Shown: piece after piece, positions 1 through 11,770 of the stretch
Layout: every line of letters begins with the position of its first letter
Position numbering within the stretch: the stretch's first letter is position 1
Source of the DNA: Meloidogyne chitwoodi
Lineage: Eukaryota; Nematoda; Chromadorea; Rhabditida; Meloidogynidae
Assembly (NCBI GenBank): GCA_015183035.1
Contig: JACZZP010000020.1
Location: 434,001 to 498,000 of the forward strand
Direction of reading: 5' to 3'
DNA length: 64,000 nucleotides
Made by a program: the position numbers and the translations under genes
Notes under the pieces: generated by a model
Seen by the model: only the letters and a program-made list of their open reading frames with translations
The model's database searches: none
Told to the model about the DNA's origin: nothing

Positions 1-429
1 TTGATCTGACAGGCGTTGTGATGTCCCTGGTGCTTGTTCAGATAAGAATGGAAGTTGTGTATAAGTCTAAAATCAGAATATTAAAATATCAAAATTGATG
101 AAACATTTAGCGTGGCATGCTGTCTGTATTGTTTAGTTGAAGGCGGCTGTACCGAAGGTGGCGGTAGACGAGCTTCCAAATCAACAGCTCCACTCGACTG
201 TATTTTATTCTCCCAAGACTAATTTTTATATTAAAATTAAACCACAATATAACAACCTTTTTTAACTGCTGCAAAACTTCAATATCAACACCTTCATCCA
301 AAAAAGCTTCTCTGACTTGACTAACAACATCAATAATTACTCCACGATAAATTTCCTCCTAAAAATAAGAATAAAATCTAACAATAAGAAAACACTCACA
401 ATTTTAAATCCCTGTTGTGCTGTCAACAT
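1..429 (-). CDS. GTF2A1: TFIIA large (alpha/beta) subunit, N-terminal part, cut by window edge
   Basis: General transcription factor that stabilises TBP on promoters in the nucleus. Reading the minus strand from ATG at 427-429, four exons join in frame: MLTAQQGFKI, then EEIYRGVIIDVVSQVREAFL and DEGVDIEVLQQLKK, then SWENKIQSSGAVDLEARLPP, then TYTQLPFLSEQAPG. The YRGVI..V...VR..FLDEGVD...L..LK..WE.K pattern is the four-helix-bundle N-terminus of TFIIA alpha/beta. Introns are short (about 40-55 bases) with GT..AG ends; the first follows FKI. The acidic linker and C-terminal beta-barrel lie beyond base 1. It is divergent from DNAJC25 across a gap of about 310 bases. The family call is firm; the last exon border near base 70 is by eye. 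Confidence 0.9.
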
Positions 430-738
430 TTTCTTATAAACAAAATATATATATAATGCAGCAGTCTTTAGATTTCTTTATTTGTCTGCGTTCTCTAATT
501 TCTATCTTCTATTTATAATATAGGGTTTGGTCGGTTAAGTGCCGCTAGTTAAGTGCCTACCCTAAAAGAGCCGGTTGAGCGTCTAATTAATTTTTTTATA
601 AATAGGATTTGACCCTTAAACTTCAACGTCGTTAAAGACAATTTTTTATATATTTATTTTTCTTAAATTTTATTTAGATGACAAGAAAATCAAATTCTTC
701 TAATTAAATTAAATTTTCTGAACTTTTGATTTCTTAAA
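430..738. other. intergenic, divergent promoter region
   Basis: Shared upstream region of the divergent TFIIA and DNAJC25 genes. AT-rich, with a less AT-rich patch at about 525-585 in which GTTAAGTGCC occurs twice about 15 bases apart. No gene or clear promoter element is seen. Confidence 0.4.
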
Positions 739-2458
<1,720 letters not shown>

Positions 2459-2942
2459 AGTGAGAAGAGATTTGCTTGCAACAACGAGGTGTTAAAAAAC
2501 AAAAAGCTTTTTTTGTTGTTTTTATTAAAATTTGTGATTTAAATTTTTACTTTATATATCAGCTAGTATTTATTTATACGGTTTGTTCTATTTTTAATGA
2601 CAAAAAATCTGTTATTTTATCTGTAATTTTTCGCCTTTTTATTTGTTAAACATTTACTATTATATGCCATTTACTCATTTTTTCGTTTTTCATATTTCAA
2701 AATTATTTTTTTACTCATGATTTTTTTTTAATATATTCTGTTCAATTTTTCGTGGATTTTTGTTGTTTGAGTAAAATTTAGAAGGGGGTTGCTTTTCTTT
2801 ATTTTGTAAATATCAAAACAAACCAAATTTTTATTAAAATAATATTAAACCTGAAGAAATCAAACGAAAGTTAAATTTTGGTAAAAAAATGGGAATGAGT
2901 GACCCAAAACGAATTATTATACATTGCTAACTTTGCATCTTC
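2459..2942. other. intergenic between convergent DNAJC25 and ERH
   Basis: About 480 bases of T-rich then A-rich sequence between two converging 3' ends. I see only probable 3' UTR and no gene. Confidence 0.4.
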
Positions 2943-3536
2943 TTATTTTGGTTTAGCAGAAGCCTGGCCGCGAAGTAAAATGAATATTTGTTCTTTGATG
3001 TAGTCCTTGCCCTTAAAATTAAAAAAAAATATATAATTTATCTCATCAACATAGATTAAAAAATATTATTAAATTTTTTAGAAAAATATGCAACTCAACG
3101 AGCTCAAAACATCAAAAAATTAAAATAAAACCCGACAAAAAAATTCGACAAAAATAAAATTAAGTAAAATAAACCTTTGGTACATAAACATTTTTATCCA
3201 GAACAAGACAGCACAAATCGGCCAATCGATCAATAAATTTGAAAAGATCAGAAATGTCATATCTGAATATTTTAATATAATTAAATTTAAATAAATTTAA
3301 AATTAACTGAATGCATGGCAAATCTGGATTCAATTTTTTAAGGTGTTCCTCATAAATTTTGCAAACTGCTTCCATGCAGTCTGTTGAAGTCTCGTAATCA
3401 CTCCTAAAAATAATTTTTAAAAATCAATAAGTTCAAAAAAAAAATCTTATTAAATTTATAATAAGACAAAAAAATTTAACCATGTCCTCGAATCAACTTT
3501 CGCACTTGACTGAATCAACAAAATTGTATGTGTCAT
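2943..3536 (-). CDS. ERH: Enhancer of rudimentary homolog (ERH)
   Basis: Small conserved nuclear dimeric protein that partners RNA-processing factors (in C. elegans, the piRNA 5'-end processing complex and exosome adaptors). Four exons join in frame: [39 protein letters not shown] followed by [32 protein letters not shown] followed by LDKNVYVPK; and [20 protein letters not shown] followed by PK and TAA at 2943-2945. The THTILL start, DY.S...[14 protein letters not shown] block and YDIS.LF.FID.LADL..LV block are the ERH signature, and the length of about 100 residues is usual. Introns split codons exactly where needed (AC-ATG|G, CA|A). It is tandem with CHCHD2 on the same strand, about 295 bases apart. 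Confidence 0.95.
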
Positions 3537-3830
3537 TTAATAACTGATCTGTGATTGACAAAAGAAACTTAAAAATCAAAAAACTTAAAAAAACCAACAA
3601 ATTAATTATAAAAATATTGTAATTTTTGAAATTTCTAATTTTCGACAAATTAAATAGTAACACATCAACACTACAAATTAACTTTATTTCATATAATTTT
3701 AATTGACAGGCAAAGGTTACAATTTTTTAAATATTTTTCAAAAAAATTTGCCACAAAATTGTTTTAATCGTCCTAAATTTAACAGAAATTTTTTTTAATC
3801 ATTTGCCAATTTTTTTCGTCATGTTTTCAT

Positions 3831-4347
3831 CTAAAGTCCATTGCGAGTCTTGCACTCCTTGAGCAAATCGTTGAAGCTTTGACAGAAGCCGAGGTCAGAA
3901 GTACGTTCGGTACTTAAATTTATGAAAAAATTTGATTTTAAAAGGAAAAATAATCAAAAATACCAATCCAAGAATTGACGAAATTCGACATCACAATTAT
4001 TAGAGTATTGCTTTGGTTGATCCTCTTGAACCTGAGGTTGTTGCTGCTGTTCAGCAGATCCACCAGAGAACATATTACCAACCGCATGTCCCTAAAAATG
4101 AAAAATAGTTCAAATTCAAGGTTCCACCCATCCCAAAATTTCATAAATATAATACCAAAGCCGATCCAATAGCAACACCACCAGCAGTCGCGGCCATTTG
4201 CCCGAAAAGACCAGGTTGACGCTGTTGAGCGGCCGCAGGTGCTTGTTTAGGAACAGTTGCCGGAGTAGTTGTGGTGCGGGTTGGAGCACGCATTGGAGCA
4301 CGAACAGGTCCACTAGCACGAGGAGAAGCACTACGACGACGACCCAT
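3831..4347 (-). CDS. CHCHD2: CHCHD2/CHCHD10-type twin CX9C mitochondrial protein
   Basis: Mitochondrial intermembrane-space protein of the CHCHD2/10 family (C. elegans har-1), linked to cristae and respiration. The arginine-rich start MGRRRSASPRASGPVRAPMR looks like a targeting sequence. A glycine/alanine hydrophobic stretch follows (MAATAGGVAIGSAL, then GHAVGNMFSGG), then a Q-rich linker and the CHCH fold. The second intron splits a codon, TG|T, which restores the second cysteine of C-DVEFRQFLD-C. The other pair is C-QSFNDLLKE-C, so both CX9C motifs are intact, ending KTRNGL and TAG. Three exons. The start is the first in-frame ATG, directly before the basic leader. Confidence 0.93.
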
Positions 4348-4823
4348 AGTAATAATTTAAAAGTATTGAAGAAGAAAACGTTTATGACTTAAAATAAAAT
4401 ATAAAAAGCACACAAAATATTACAGGAAAATACAAGTCCTATTTGATATTATTTAATTAATTAACTAAATTGAACTTAAAATGATCACAAAAAGGGTTTC
4501 TAAAATTAAACATTTAAAAAATAATAATAAGAGCAACAGATCAAAAAAGCTCTTAAACAAGCAAAATTAAACGTCAATAATCAAATGACAATAACTAACT
4601 GACGATAACACACTCTAACTTACTTATACTAGAGAAAGATAACAATATAGAACACAAGAGAAAAATTCTAGAAAAAAAGAGAAAATAAAACTTTACAATC
4701 GGACACGCGCGCCGGCCAACTAGGCGCAAGTATACTCTTTTTTCCTCTTTATCTCTAATTATCTTTATTTAGCATACTATTCCGCGCCTAGTCTGGATGT
4801 GCCATTTACTTTTTTGGGGGGGT
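4348..4823. other. CHCHD2 upstream region with a short inverted repeat
   Basis: AT-rich upstream sequence. At about 4703-4800 a GC-rich inverted repeat stands out: ccaactaggcgcaagtatac on the left against the reverse complement of gtatact..gcgcctagtctgg on the right, around a T-rich core of about 40 bases. It may be a small foldback element. No gene is seen. Confidence 0.45.
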
Positions 4824-6262
4824 GTCATTTCACCGACGCCGTTTCCGCGATAGGATTTGACCGACAGATTTTGACCGACAGCCGTTTTACCGATGCCGTT
4901 TGACCGACGGCCGTCTTACCGACGCCATTTGACCGACCGTTGAAAAGGTTCCATTTTACCGACAGAATTTTAAATTTATTCAAAATTTTATCATCTTCGA
5001 GATATAAAAAATTGTTTTCAATTTTTTCATTCTTTAATCTTTTCGCTGATCTTTATACTAAATATTTAATAAAAATGGATAAAAAAGCTTAACATTTTAT
5101 TAAAATTATTTTCCAACAAGCGAGTTCGAACCCGCGGCCAACCTGAACAAAACAAAAAATTAATCGACATAATCAAATAGCAAAAATTCATTTAATTAAT
5201 CAGGATATGGAGCACCGTGTGCTGAAGAAACTTTATTTTATCGCTAAGCTCTTCATTCTTTTTGGAACCAGGAATATTCTCAAAATCTTCTTTATATTCG
5301 GGAAATTTTTCTTTATCTCTTCGATCAGTTCCTCCAACAGAAGAATCTAGTTGAGGTGCTCTTTTTTCAGTTTCTGCATCAGAAGCTAATTGTTGCTAAA
5401 AAATAAAGCATTCTTTCTAATCAAAAAAAAAATTCCCCCCAAAAAATCCAAAAAATTAAAAAAACCTGTTGCCTCGCTCTGTTAAGCTTTAGGTGGAAAT
5501 CGTCGTGTCATCTTTGTCCAAGAAAGCCATTCAACTGGAGGATATGGAGCACCTGGAGCTGGATCATAACCTCTAAAATAATTTGTAAATTACTCTAATT
5601 TTTAGACAAAATGTCAATTTTCCGCCCTTTTTTGCTTCAGACAAATTCTTAAAAAAAATAAAAATAAACCTAGAAACATTTCCTGTACTTCTCGGCTTGG
5701 GCTATTCATAATATTTATTTCCATATTGATCCTCTCCAATATATTGTTTTGGAAGTTTGTGAGCTTCCAAAAGTGATTTCCAGGCTACCATGGACTGGAC
5801 GTGTAGGATTTTTGCTCATTTTTATTTTTACTAAAAAAATTGTTAAATAAAAATTAATCAAAAATGTGAACTATTTTAATATATTTCACGGTGGGTATCA
5901 TTTGAGCTTTCTCTTTCCGGTTACTTTTCCAGTGAAAGTAGGGTTAATCCCTTGTCAATGGAATTTTATTTATTTTGTTAAAATTTTTAAAAGAATTTAT
6001 TTAATAAATTTATTTAATGATTAAATTTGTTTATAAGGGAAAAAGTTTTAAAATACAAATTTTTGATATCCGTTCAAGTTCTTTATTTTATTCCTTGAGA
6101 ACAAAAAATAAATTTAAAATTCTGTCGGTAAAATGGAACCTTTTCAACGGTCGGTCAAATGGCGTCGGTAAGACGGCCGTCGGTCAAACGGCATCGGTAA
6201 AACGGCTGTCGGTCAAAATCTGTCGGTCAAATCCTATCGCGGAAACGGCGTCGGTGAAATGA
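4824..6262. mobile_element. foldback element with 157-base terminal inverted repeats
   Basis: Bases 4824-4980 and 6106-6262 are near-perfect reverse complements of each other. Each arm holds short sub-repeats of the type gaccgacagccgttttaccg, so the arms are internally repetitive and much richer in GC than their surroundings. Between the arms lies a broken NDUFAF2-like gene. Long, internally repetitive inverted arms are typical of foldback or long-TIR DNA transposons; no transposase is present, so it is non-autonomous. I could not find a convincing target-site duplication at the ends. Confidence 0.75.
5196..5819 (-). pseudogene. NDUFAF2 (mimitin)-like gene copy, broken, inside foldback element
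   Basis: NDUFAF2 is a complex I assembly factor in mitochondria. Minus-strand pieces resemble it: WKSLLEAHKLPKQYIGEDQY, then GNKYYE; next exon YDPAPGAPYPPVEWLSWTKM, then TRRFPPK; last exon EKRAPQLDSSVGGTDRRDKE and an end like SSAHGAPYPD. These match the family's order of W.SL..., (E)D..GNKYY, P.EW..W....R..PP and a terminal H..APY. The frame is broken several times. MSKNPTRPVHG must shift frame to reach the WKSLL block; a TAG follows GNKYYE; a TAA follows PPKA unless one A is dropped; and the frame shifts again before the terminal motif. Introns are still present, so this is a captured genomic copy rather than a retrocopy. Assembly errors could mimic some of the breaks. Confidence 0.7.
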
Positions 6263-6467
6263 CTCGCTCCCACTTTTTTCTCTTTATTTACAGTAGTTAA
6301 ACAAAACGCCAAAAATCGATAATTGCGTCAATTAAAAAACAAAATCTTTTTCTTGATGTTCTTAATTTTTTAGGTTTTTTGTTGGTCTAACAAAAAGTTT
6401 TTTAATTTTATTTTTTCATATAACTATCTTAGCTGTGTGTGTTTTTTAATTTTATTTAAATCAAAAA

Positions 6468-7575
6468 ATGGGAAGGAAAAAAAAGAAGCCACAGAAGCCA
6501 TGGTGTTGGTATGATTTTTTAAATTATAATATTTTTAAATGTTATTTTTTTTTAAATTAAGGTACTGCAATCGAGAGTTTGAAGACGAAAAAATACTCAT
6601 TCAGCATCAAAAAGCTAAACACTTCAAATGTCACATATGCAACAAAAAACTCTTCACAGGTCCAGGTTTAGCCATTCATTGTATGCAAGTACACAAAGAA
6701 ACGATTGATAAGATTCCTGGGGCAGTGCCAGGCCGAGACAATGTTAATGTTGAAGTTTATGGAATGGAGGGGATTCCGCCTGATGCGTTAGTTGATTTTA
6801 TTTTTGATTTTTTTGGTTATTGATTTTTCTTATTTTATTTTTCTCAAATTTTAATTAATTTAGATCTCCACATGACTCCGCATTAGCTCCACCACCTTCC
6901 AAAATTCCCCGCCCCGCAATGCCACCCCCTTTACCAGCTAGCGCACCTCCAATGTTAATGCCCGGAATGCCTCAAATGCAGCAATTCCAACCTGGAGGTT
7001 TACGTATGCCTTCAATGGGGATGAGGCCATTTATGCATCCAAATCTTGCATTTGGTTAGTTTCTTAAATACAATTTTAAAACAAAAATTTAAATTTATAT
7101 AAAATAAATTCCAGGACATAATGGTTCTTTTCCAATGATGCGTCCACCTATTCATGGAATGCCAGCACAAATAATGTCAAATATGATTCCTACAAGCTCA
7201 GCTCCAAATTTCTTACATATGGATGATACACCACCATTGCCTCCAACACCGGCTGCTGCATTTGCTGCTTATCAAGGTTTATAATTTAAAAAATTAAATT
7301 TTTTTTAATTAAATAAAATTTGAGGAGAGTCAAAAGATACAAGGTTTGAATCAAAAAATGATAGTGGAGAACCTTCATCTTCCAAAAAACCTGAGGGAGG
7401 AGTGTTTATTGGAGCCAAAACAAGGATTATTTGCCCTGACGAGTATGAATCATTGGTATTCTTTTTTAAACAAATTTTATCATTTTTAAACTCAATTTTT
7501 TTTAAGGAGGAACTAATGGCGATACGTATCGTTCCACAATTTGCCCGCAGTTTAGCTGCTCATTTTCGTCCATAA
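6468..7575 (+). CDS. ZNF207: BuGZ / ZNF207 homolog, zinc-finger spindle-assembly protein
   Basis: Binds microtubules and the checkpoint kinase BUB3 during mitosis, with a role in splicing too. Start [16 protein letters not shown], where the TG|G codon for the tryptophan is split by the first intron. Two C2H2 fingers follow: C..C ([20 protein letters not shown]) and C..C ([20 protein letters not shown], then CMQVH). The ...[10 protein letters not shown] and [11 protein letters not shown] block is also diagnostic. Downstream is a long Pro/Met-rich low-complexity region ([20 protein letters not shown]) and an end [18 protein letters not shown] with TAA at 7573-7575. A clear Bub3-binding GLEBS motif is not obvious in the few acidic residues before the end ([20 protein letters not shown]). 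It is shorter than the vertebrate protein but typical for a nematode. Confidence 0.93.
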
Positions 7576-8386
7576 ACATCGGCGATTCACATTTAAATGA
7601 ATTGAGACATCTTTTTTTTGTAAGTTTCTCGAAACAAAAATTAAAAATATTTGTGACCCCAGTCTCTTCTCCTCAAAAAAATTTGGAGAAGATAAAGGTG
7701 ACACTTTAAAAAAAGTTTCTGTCTGTTCCATTCGTTTATCAATTGTGTCTCTCTCGCAACAAAGGTTGGCGAAAATAGTTGAAAAATTTTTTTCCAAAAA
7801 TATTTTTTTAACATTTAAATTTATTTAAGTAAATGAGAGAAACTGGATATATTAAAAATGGGAAAAAGATATCATATCAAGGTTTGAATTATAAAAACCA
7901 AAAAAAAAGTTTTTGGAATTTAATAGTGTTTTTAGATCTTCAAGCGCTGGAAGTCTTTCAAGGGGTTTTTAAAAAAATTTAAATCTTTAAAAAATTTTTT
8001 TTTAATTTTTTGACCCTTATTTATTCCAAAATAATTTTTTTAAATCTCCTTATACATTACAAAAAGCTTCTCCTCTCATTCCATAATTTTCCTTTACCCT
8101 CTCTTAAATAAATTTATATTTTTTCAGGTTTCTCCTATATATGAAAGGGAAGAGTTCATCATCTCCATAAACGTCTTTTATGATTTTATTTTAAACATTT
8201 TAATCAGACATGTTTTAAAATATATTGACAATTTTGTATTTGTTTTTAATATTTGATAAATTCTAAAAATTAGATATTTTCAAGAAAATTTAAAAAATTC
8301 TTAATTTATTTACCAGTATTTTATAAAAAATTTAAATTAAGATCATTAAAGATATACACAAACTTTAATTTTAATTAAAAAGTCAA
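7576..8386. other. intergenic between convergent ZNF207 and POLR1D-like gene
   Basis: About 810 bases, mostly AT-rich. Open frames on both strands are short and lack codon bias or recognisable domains. Nothing supported. Confidence 0.35.
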
Positions 8387-9147
8387 TTACTCTTTAGACC
8401 TTCTCCATTTTTCCTTAATTACTTTCCTCCTCTGCTCATGCTCTTTATGGTCCAGTTTAACGGATTGTAATGTTCTGGCAAGAAAACGCTTATTTGTTGT
8501 TAATACGCGTGGCTTTAGCCTTAAAATCGTGGAATAATTGGAAATTTTTTTAAATAAAATTATACCATCCTTGCGGTCCATAGGCTTGTGCCCGCTGTGC
8601 CGAACGATTTGCCTCTCTTATCAATGACTGTTTTGCCATTTCGCGCAGAACCTCATCTTTATCATTTTTGTCAATTTTATTTTCTCCAATAAATACAATA
8701 TCATCATCCTTTTTAACATTCTCTTTTTTGTGATAAATAACATAAACTTCATCATCTTTTGAATTTGTTTGGTCATTTTTTGGAGAATTTGAAGTGGATT
8801 GCTTAAAGAATGTTTAGTAAGATTGGTTAAAATGTTATTTAAAAATTAAATTTTAATTAATTTGTGTGTTTTGACAAAAATAAAAATGATTATCCGCCGA
8901 CGGGTTCGAACCTAGACCCTTTTTTATAGTGAATTTAAAATTAATCCATTACACCAGATACTCAAATAACAAAATTTTGGTAGGAATATTCTAAGCCTTT
9001 AAAATTAAAAAATAAAACCTGTCCATTTGTTTCAGCTTCTTTAATGGCTCGTCTTTTTCTAGCCTTACTGATAAGCGAATTTTGCATTAATTGATTGCGA
9101 ACTTTATTCTTCTCCAAATCCATTGAAATATTTGTGCTATTTGCCAT
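8387..9147 (-). CDS. POLR1D isoform-2-like small nuclear-type protein
   Basis: Three exons join in frame: MANSTNISMDLEKNKVRNQL to EAETNGQ; QSTSNSPKNDQTNSKDDEVY to QRAQAYGPQGW; then LKPRVLTTNKRFLARTLQSV to KWRRSKE and TAA. The stretch SLIREANRSAQRAQAYGPQG, W, then TTNKRFLARTLQSVKLDHKE is close to the human POLR1D isoform 2 pattern (A..GP.GW......TNKRFL..T......H). That isoform shares a gene, but not the fold, with the Pol I/III subunit, and its function is poorly known. The N-terminus repeats part of this unit: QLMQNSLISKARKRRAIKEA echoes EMAKQSLIREANRSAQRAQA. A tRNA-like fragment lies in the first intron. The similarity is read from memory of the human protein. Confidence 0.65.
8891..8966 (-). 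repeat. tRNA-like (SINE-type) fragment in an intron
   Basis: On the minus strand an A-box-like tggtgtaatgga (reverse of 8946-8957) is followed about 35 bases later by a perfect B-box ggttcgaaccc (reverse of 8902-8912). The acceptor and anticodon stems do not close, so this is a tRNA-derived remnant rather than a working tRNA. It sits in the first intron of the POLR1D-like gene. Confidence 0.5.
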
Positions 9148-9476
9148 TTTTTCAGTTTACGAATTAAAAAAAAATAATGAAAGATACCCTAATATTTTTA
9201 AATTAAAAAAATTTTTAAAAAATCTAACGATTAGATGCGAATTTTTTTATTAATTTTGGCAAAATGTAATTTAGACGTTTTGTACTTTTTTCTGTTTCAT
9301 TTTCCTACTCTCATCTCTACACACTATTTTTTCTCTGCAAAATTATTTATGAAGGAATAATTTTTTGTAAAATTAAGCTTTAAACCAGTTTCTTTCCTTT
9401 TAATTTTTTTATTGTTTTTAGATAAAAATAAATTTTCTAAATATTTATAATTTGCTACATTTATTTTTGGAATAAT

Positions 9477-10375
9477 ATGAATAATTTTTCTTCAGTTTCT
9501 GGCACTTCAACCAGTTGTAAATTTTTTTATTTTTTATTATAATTATAAATGATATCTACTTTTAATCTTCTTCTTTAGCTGAGCTACCTCTACCACCAAA
9601 TGAATCTAGACGAGAGGAATATCTTTCCAAAATTCTTCACTCTGAAAGGCGCTTTAATGATTTGAGGTCACGCTTGCATAAAGCAAAAATGGCGCAGGTT
9701 TTTTTTGAATTTAAATTTTTTTAACTTATTTTTCTCTTAGTTAGAAAAACTTCAAGACGATATTTTGAATAGGCGTTGTAGTGTTTTTAAACGGCGCAAA
9801 ATTCAACTTGATTCTGAGTTTGATACAAGGAGGAAGGTTTTTTCTTTAAATTTATTTTTTAAATTCGTTAAAATTTAAAAATTAATTTTAGAATCTTCAA
9901 ATAACTAAAACTCTTCGTCTCGATTCCCTTTCAAGGAAATTAAGTGCCCAGCGTGACTTTGCTTTGAACGATTTTGAACAGGATAAGGAATTTACCAAGC
10001 AGCAAATTTGTCAAAGAATAGATGAAAAATTGGATCAAGTTAATAATGAAATGAGACAAATTGAAGGTTTTAATTTTTTAAATCTAAATTTTGATTTTTT
10101 GGTGAAAATAAAATTTAATTTTTTTTAATTTTTTCTTTTAAGATGATTTCTACTCGGAAGGAATTACCTCTCCCACTAATAAAAATTATCAATTAAAAAG
10201 TAAAAGTTCAAGAAAATATCTAGGAAGGTTAAAATGGGGCATTGGCCGTTACATTACTAAAAACAATGAAAATAATAAAAAAGAAGAAAAAAGGCGTAAA
10301 TGGCAAAATTTACCAATAATGATAGCACAATTGCCTAAAAATAAAATTATGGAGGATTTGGAATTAATTTTATAG
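9477..10375 (+). CDS. SDS3/BRMS1-like corepressor subunit
   Basis: Probable subunit of the SIN3/HDAC corepressor complex in the nucleus. Five exons join: MNNFSSVSGTSTS; ELPLPPNESRREEYLSKILH followed by SERRFNDLRSRLHKAKMAQ; LEKLQDDILNRRCSVFKRRK; NLQITKTLRLDSLSRKLSAQ through EQDKEFTKQQICQRIDEKLD; and a basic tail ending IMEDLELIL. The arrangement of one coiled coil with E..F..L...L...R...L...L..I....C, then Y-less helix and a second coiled coil with F...K......I...I..KL, follows the Sds3-like domain. The length of about 235 residues fits a short family member. Gene identity is inferred from pattern and coiled-coil layout, so treat it as probable. Confidence 0.65.
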
Positions 10376-10751
10376 TATTTTTTAAAATTAATTTTGTGCT
10401 AATTTTTTTTTTTTGACTGAATTAATTATTTTTAGAAATTTTTTGAATAATTTTAGTAATTAATTTTATTTTAAAAATTAAAAAAAAATATTAAAAATTA
10501 TTTAAATAATATTTTTGTCTTATTTTTTAAAATTCAGTCAAGAAAGAAAAGGTGCATCTCTTTATTCTAATTTAAAAATATGTGTACTTAATTTGTTGTA
10601 CAAATTAAATGAAGAATATAAATTTTTTATTTAAATAAAATTATTTTTTTTTTTTAATTCAATGGTCATTTTTATTGTCATTAAATATTTTTAATTTATT
10701 TTTTCATTTTTAAATAATACAAACTTTAGCTATAATTTTAATTAATTAATT
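10376..10751. other. intergenic, AT-rich
   Basis: About 375 bases of T- and A-runs between two tandem plus-strand genes. Nothing recognised beyond possible 3' and 5' UTR. Confidence 0.35.
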
Positions 10752-11770
10752 ATGTCTTCTATTGATCTTGATCAAGAGGTTTATTTTTTCATTTTTAATA
10801 AATTAATAAAATTTTAATTAAATAGGTTCGTCTATTTGATAATAATTCTGAGCGTGATCGTATAGACAATATGTCAGAATTATATGCAATGATTAATGCT
10901 TTGGAATGTTTAGAAAAGGTTTATTCAAGGGATTATGTCCCCTCTAAAGAATACACAGCTGAATGTTCAAAATTGCTAGTGCAAATTAAAGTTGCGCTTC
11001 GTCTTGTTTCGGGTATGAGCATTGATGAATTTGTACGTCAATATAGAATTCAATGCCCCGCTGCGTTGGAACGTATTCGTGAGGATAGACCAATTACTGT
11101 TAGAGATGATAAGGTTTCTGCTTTTGCATTTTTTAGAAAATAAAACTTGCTTCAAAACAAAATTAAAACATGCTTCAGAAAAAAATTAAAACTTGTTTCA
11201 GTAAAATTAAAATTTGCTTCAAAAAATTAAAACTTGCTTCAGATAAAAACTAAAACTTGCTTCAAAAAATTAAAGTTTGCTTCAAAAAATTAAAACTTGT
11301 TCAGAAAAATTAAAACTTGAAACAAAATTTATTTTCTAGAAATTAAACATTCTTTAAATTATTTTACAAATTTATAGGGAAATCAACTCAAATGTATTGC
11401 TGACATTGTTGAATTATTCATTACTTCGCTTGACCAACTTAAATTAAATATTCGCGCAGTTGATGAACTCTTTCCGAATTTAAACGAATTGTATGCTTCA
11501 ATAAATGCAATGAGTGCTTTACCTGACGATTTTGATGCAAAAATTAAAGTGAAATCTTGGTAAATAAAAAATTGAAGCATTGCTTCAAAATTCTGAAACA
11601 TTGCTTCAGAAATTTGAAACTTGCTTTAACAAATTTGAAACAATTATAGGTATGATAAATTGCACGGAATGGCTGCGCACGAGGAACTTTCTGATGAAAC
11701 AGCTCGACAAATGATTTTTGAACTTGAAGCAGGCTATAACGCTTTTCAACGATTTTTGCGAAGCTCTTAA
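10752..11770 (+). CDS. VPS28: VPS28, ESCRT-I subunit
   Basis: Component of ESCRT-I, which sorts ubiquitinated cargo into multivesicular endosomes. Exons: MSSIDLDQE; VRLFDNNSERDRIDNMSELY through ERIREDRPITVRDDK; GNQLKCIADIVELFITSLDQ through PDDFDAKIKVKSW; and YDKLHGMAAHEELSDETARQ ending NAFQRFLRSS with TAA at 11768-11770. The N-terminal core has the typical YTAECSKLLVQ, SIDEF and CPAALERI.EDRPIT motifs. The C-terminal four-helix domain that binds ESCRT-II has LPDDF and the closing FDLE.AYNAF.RFL equivalent (FELEAGYNAFQRFL). The length of about 205 residues matches the family. Two introns carry a minisatellite. Confidence 0.95.
11138..11335. repeat. intronic minisatellite ATTAAAACTTGCTTCA
   Basis: About nine degenerate copies of a 19-24 base unit with the core attaaaacttgcttca fill VPS28 intron 2. 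The same core (gaaacattgcttcag) appears in the next intron at 11570-11640. Confidence 0.8.

Noticed and set aside
5112..5140. B-box-like sequence gagttcgaacccgcgg near the foldback element
   Set aside because: No A-box at the right distance and no closing stems; not called as a tRNA.
6017..6262. 81-codon plus-strand open frame across the right arm of the foldback element
   Set aside because: It translates the repeat units themselves (repeated VKR/VGQTAS-like runs) and is not a gene.
7552..7797. 81-codon minus-strand open frame overlapping the end of ZNF207
   Set aside because: It overlaps a conserved coding exon in antisense, has no recognisable domain, and its composition follows the sense exon and AT-rich 3' sequence.
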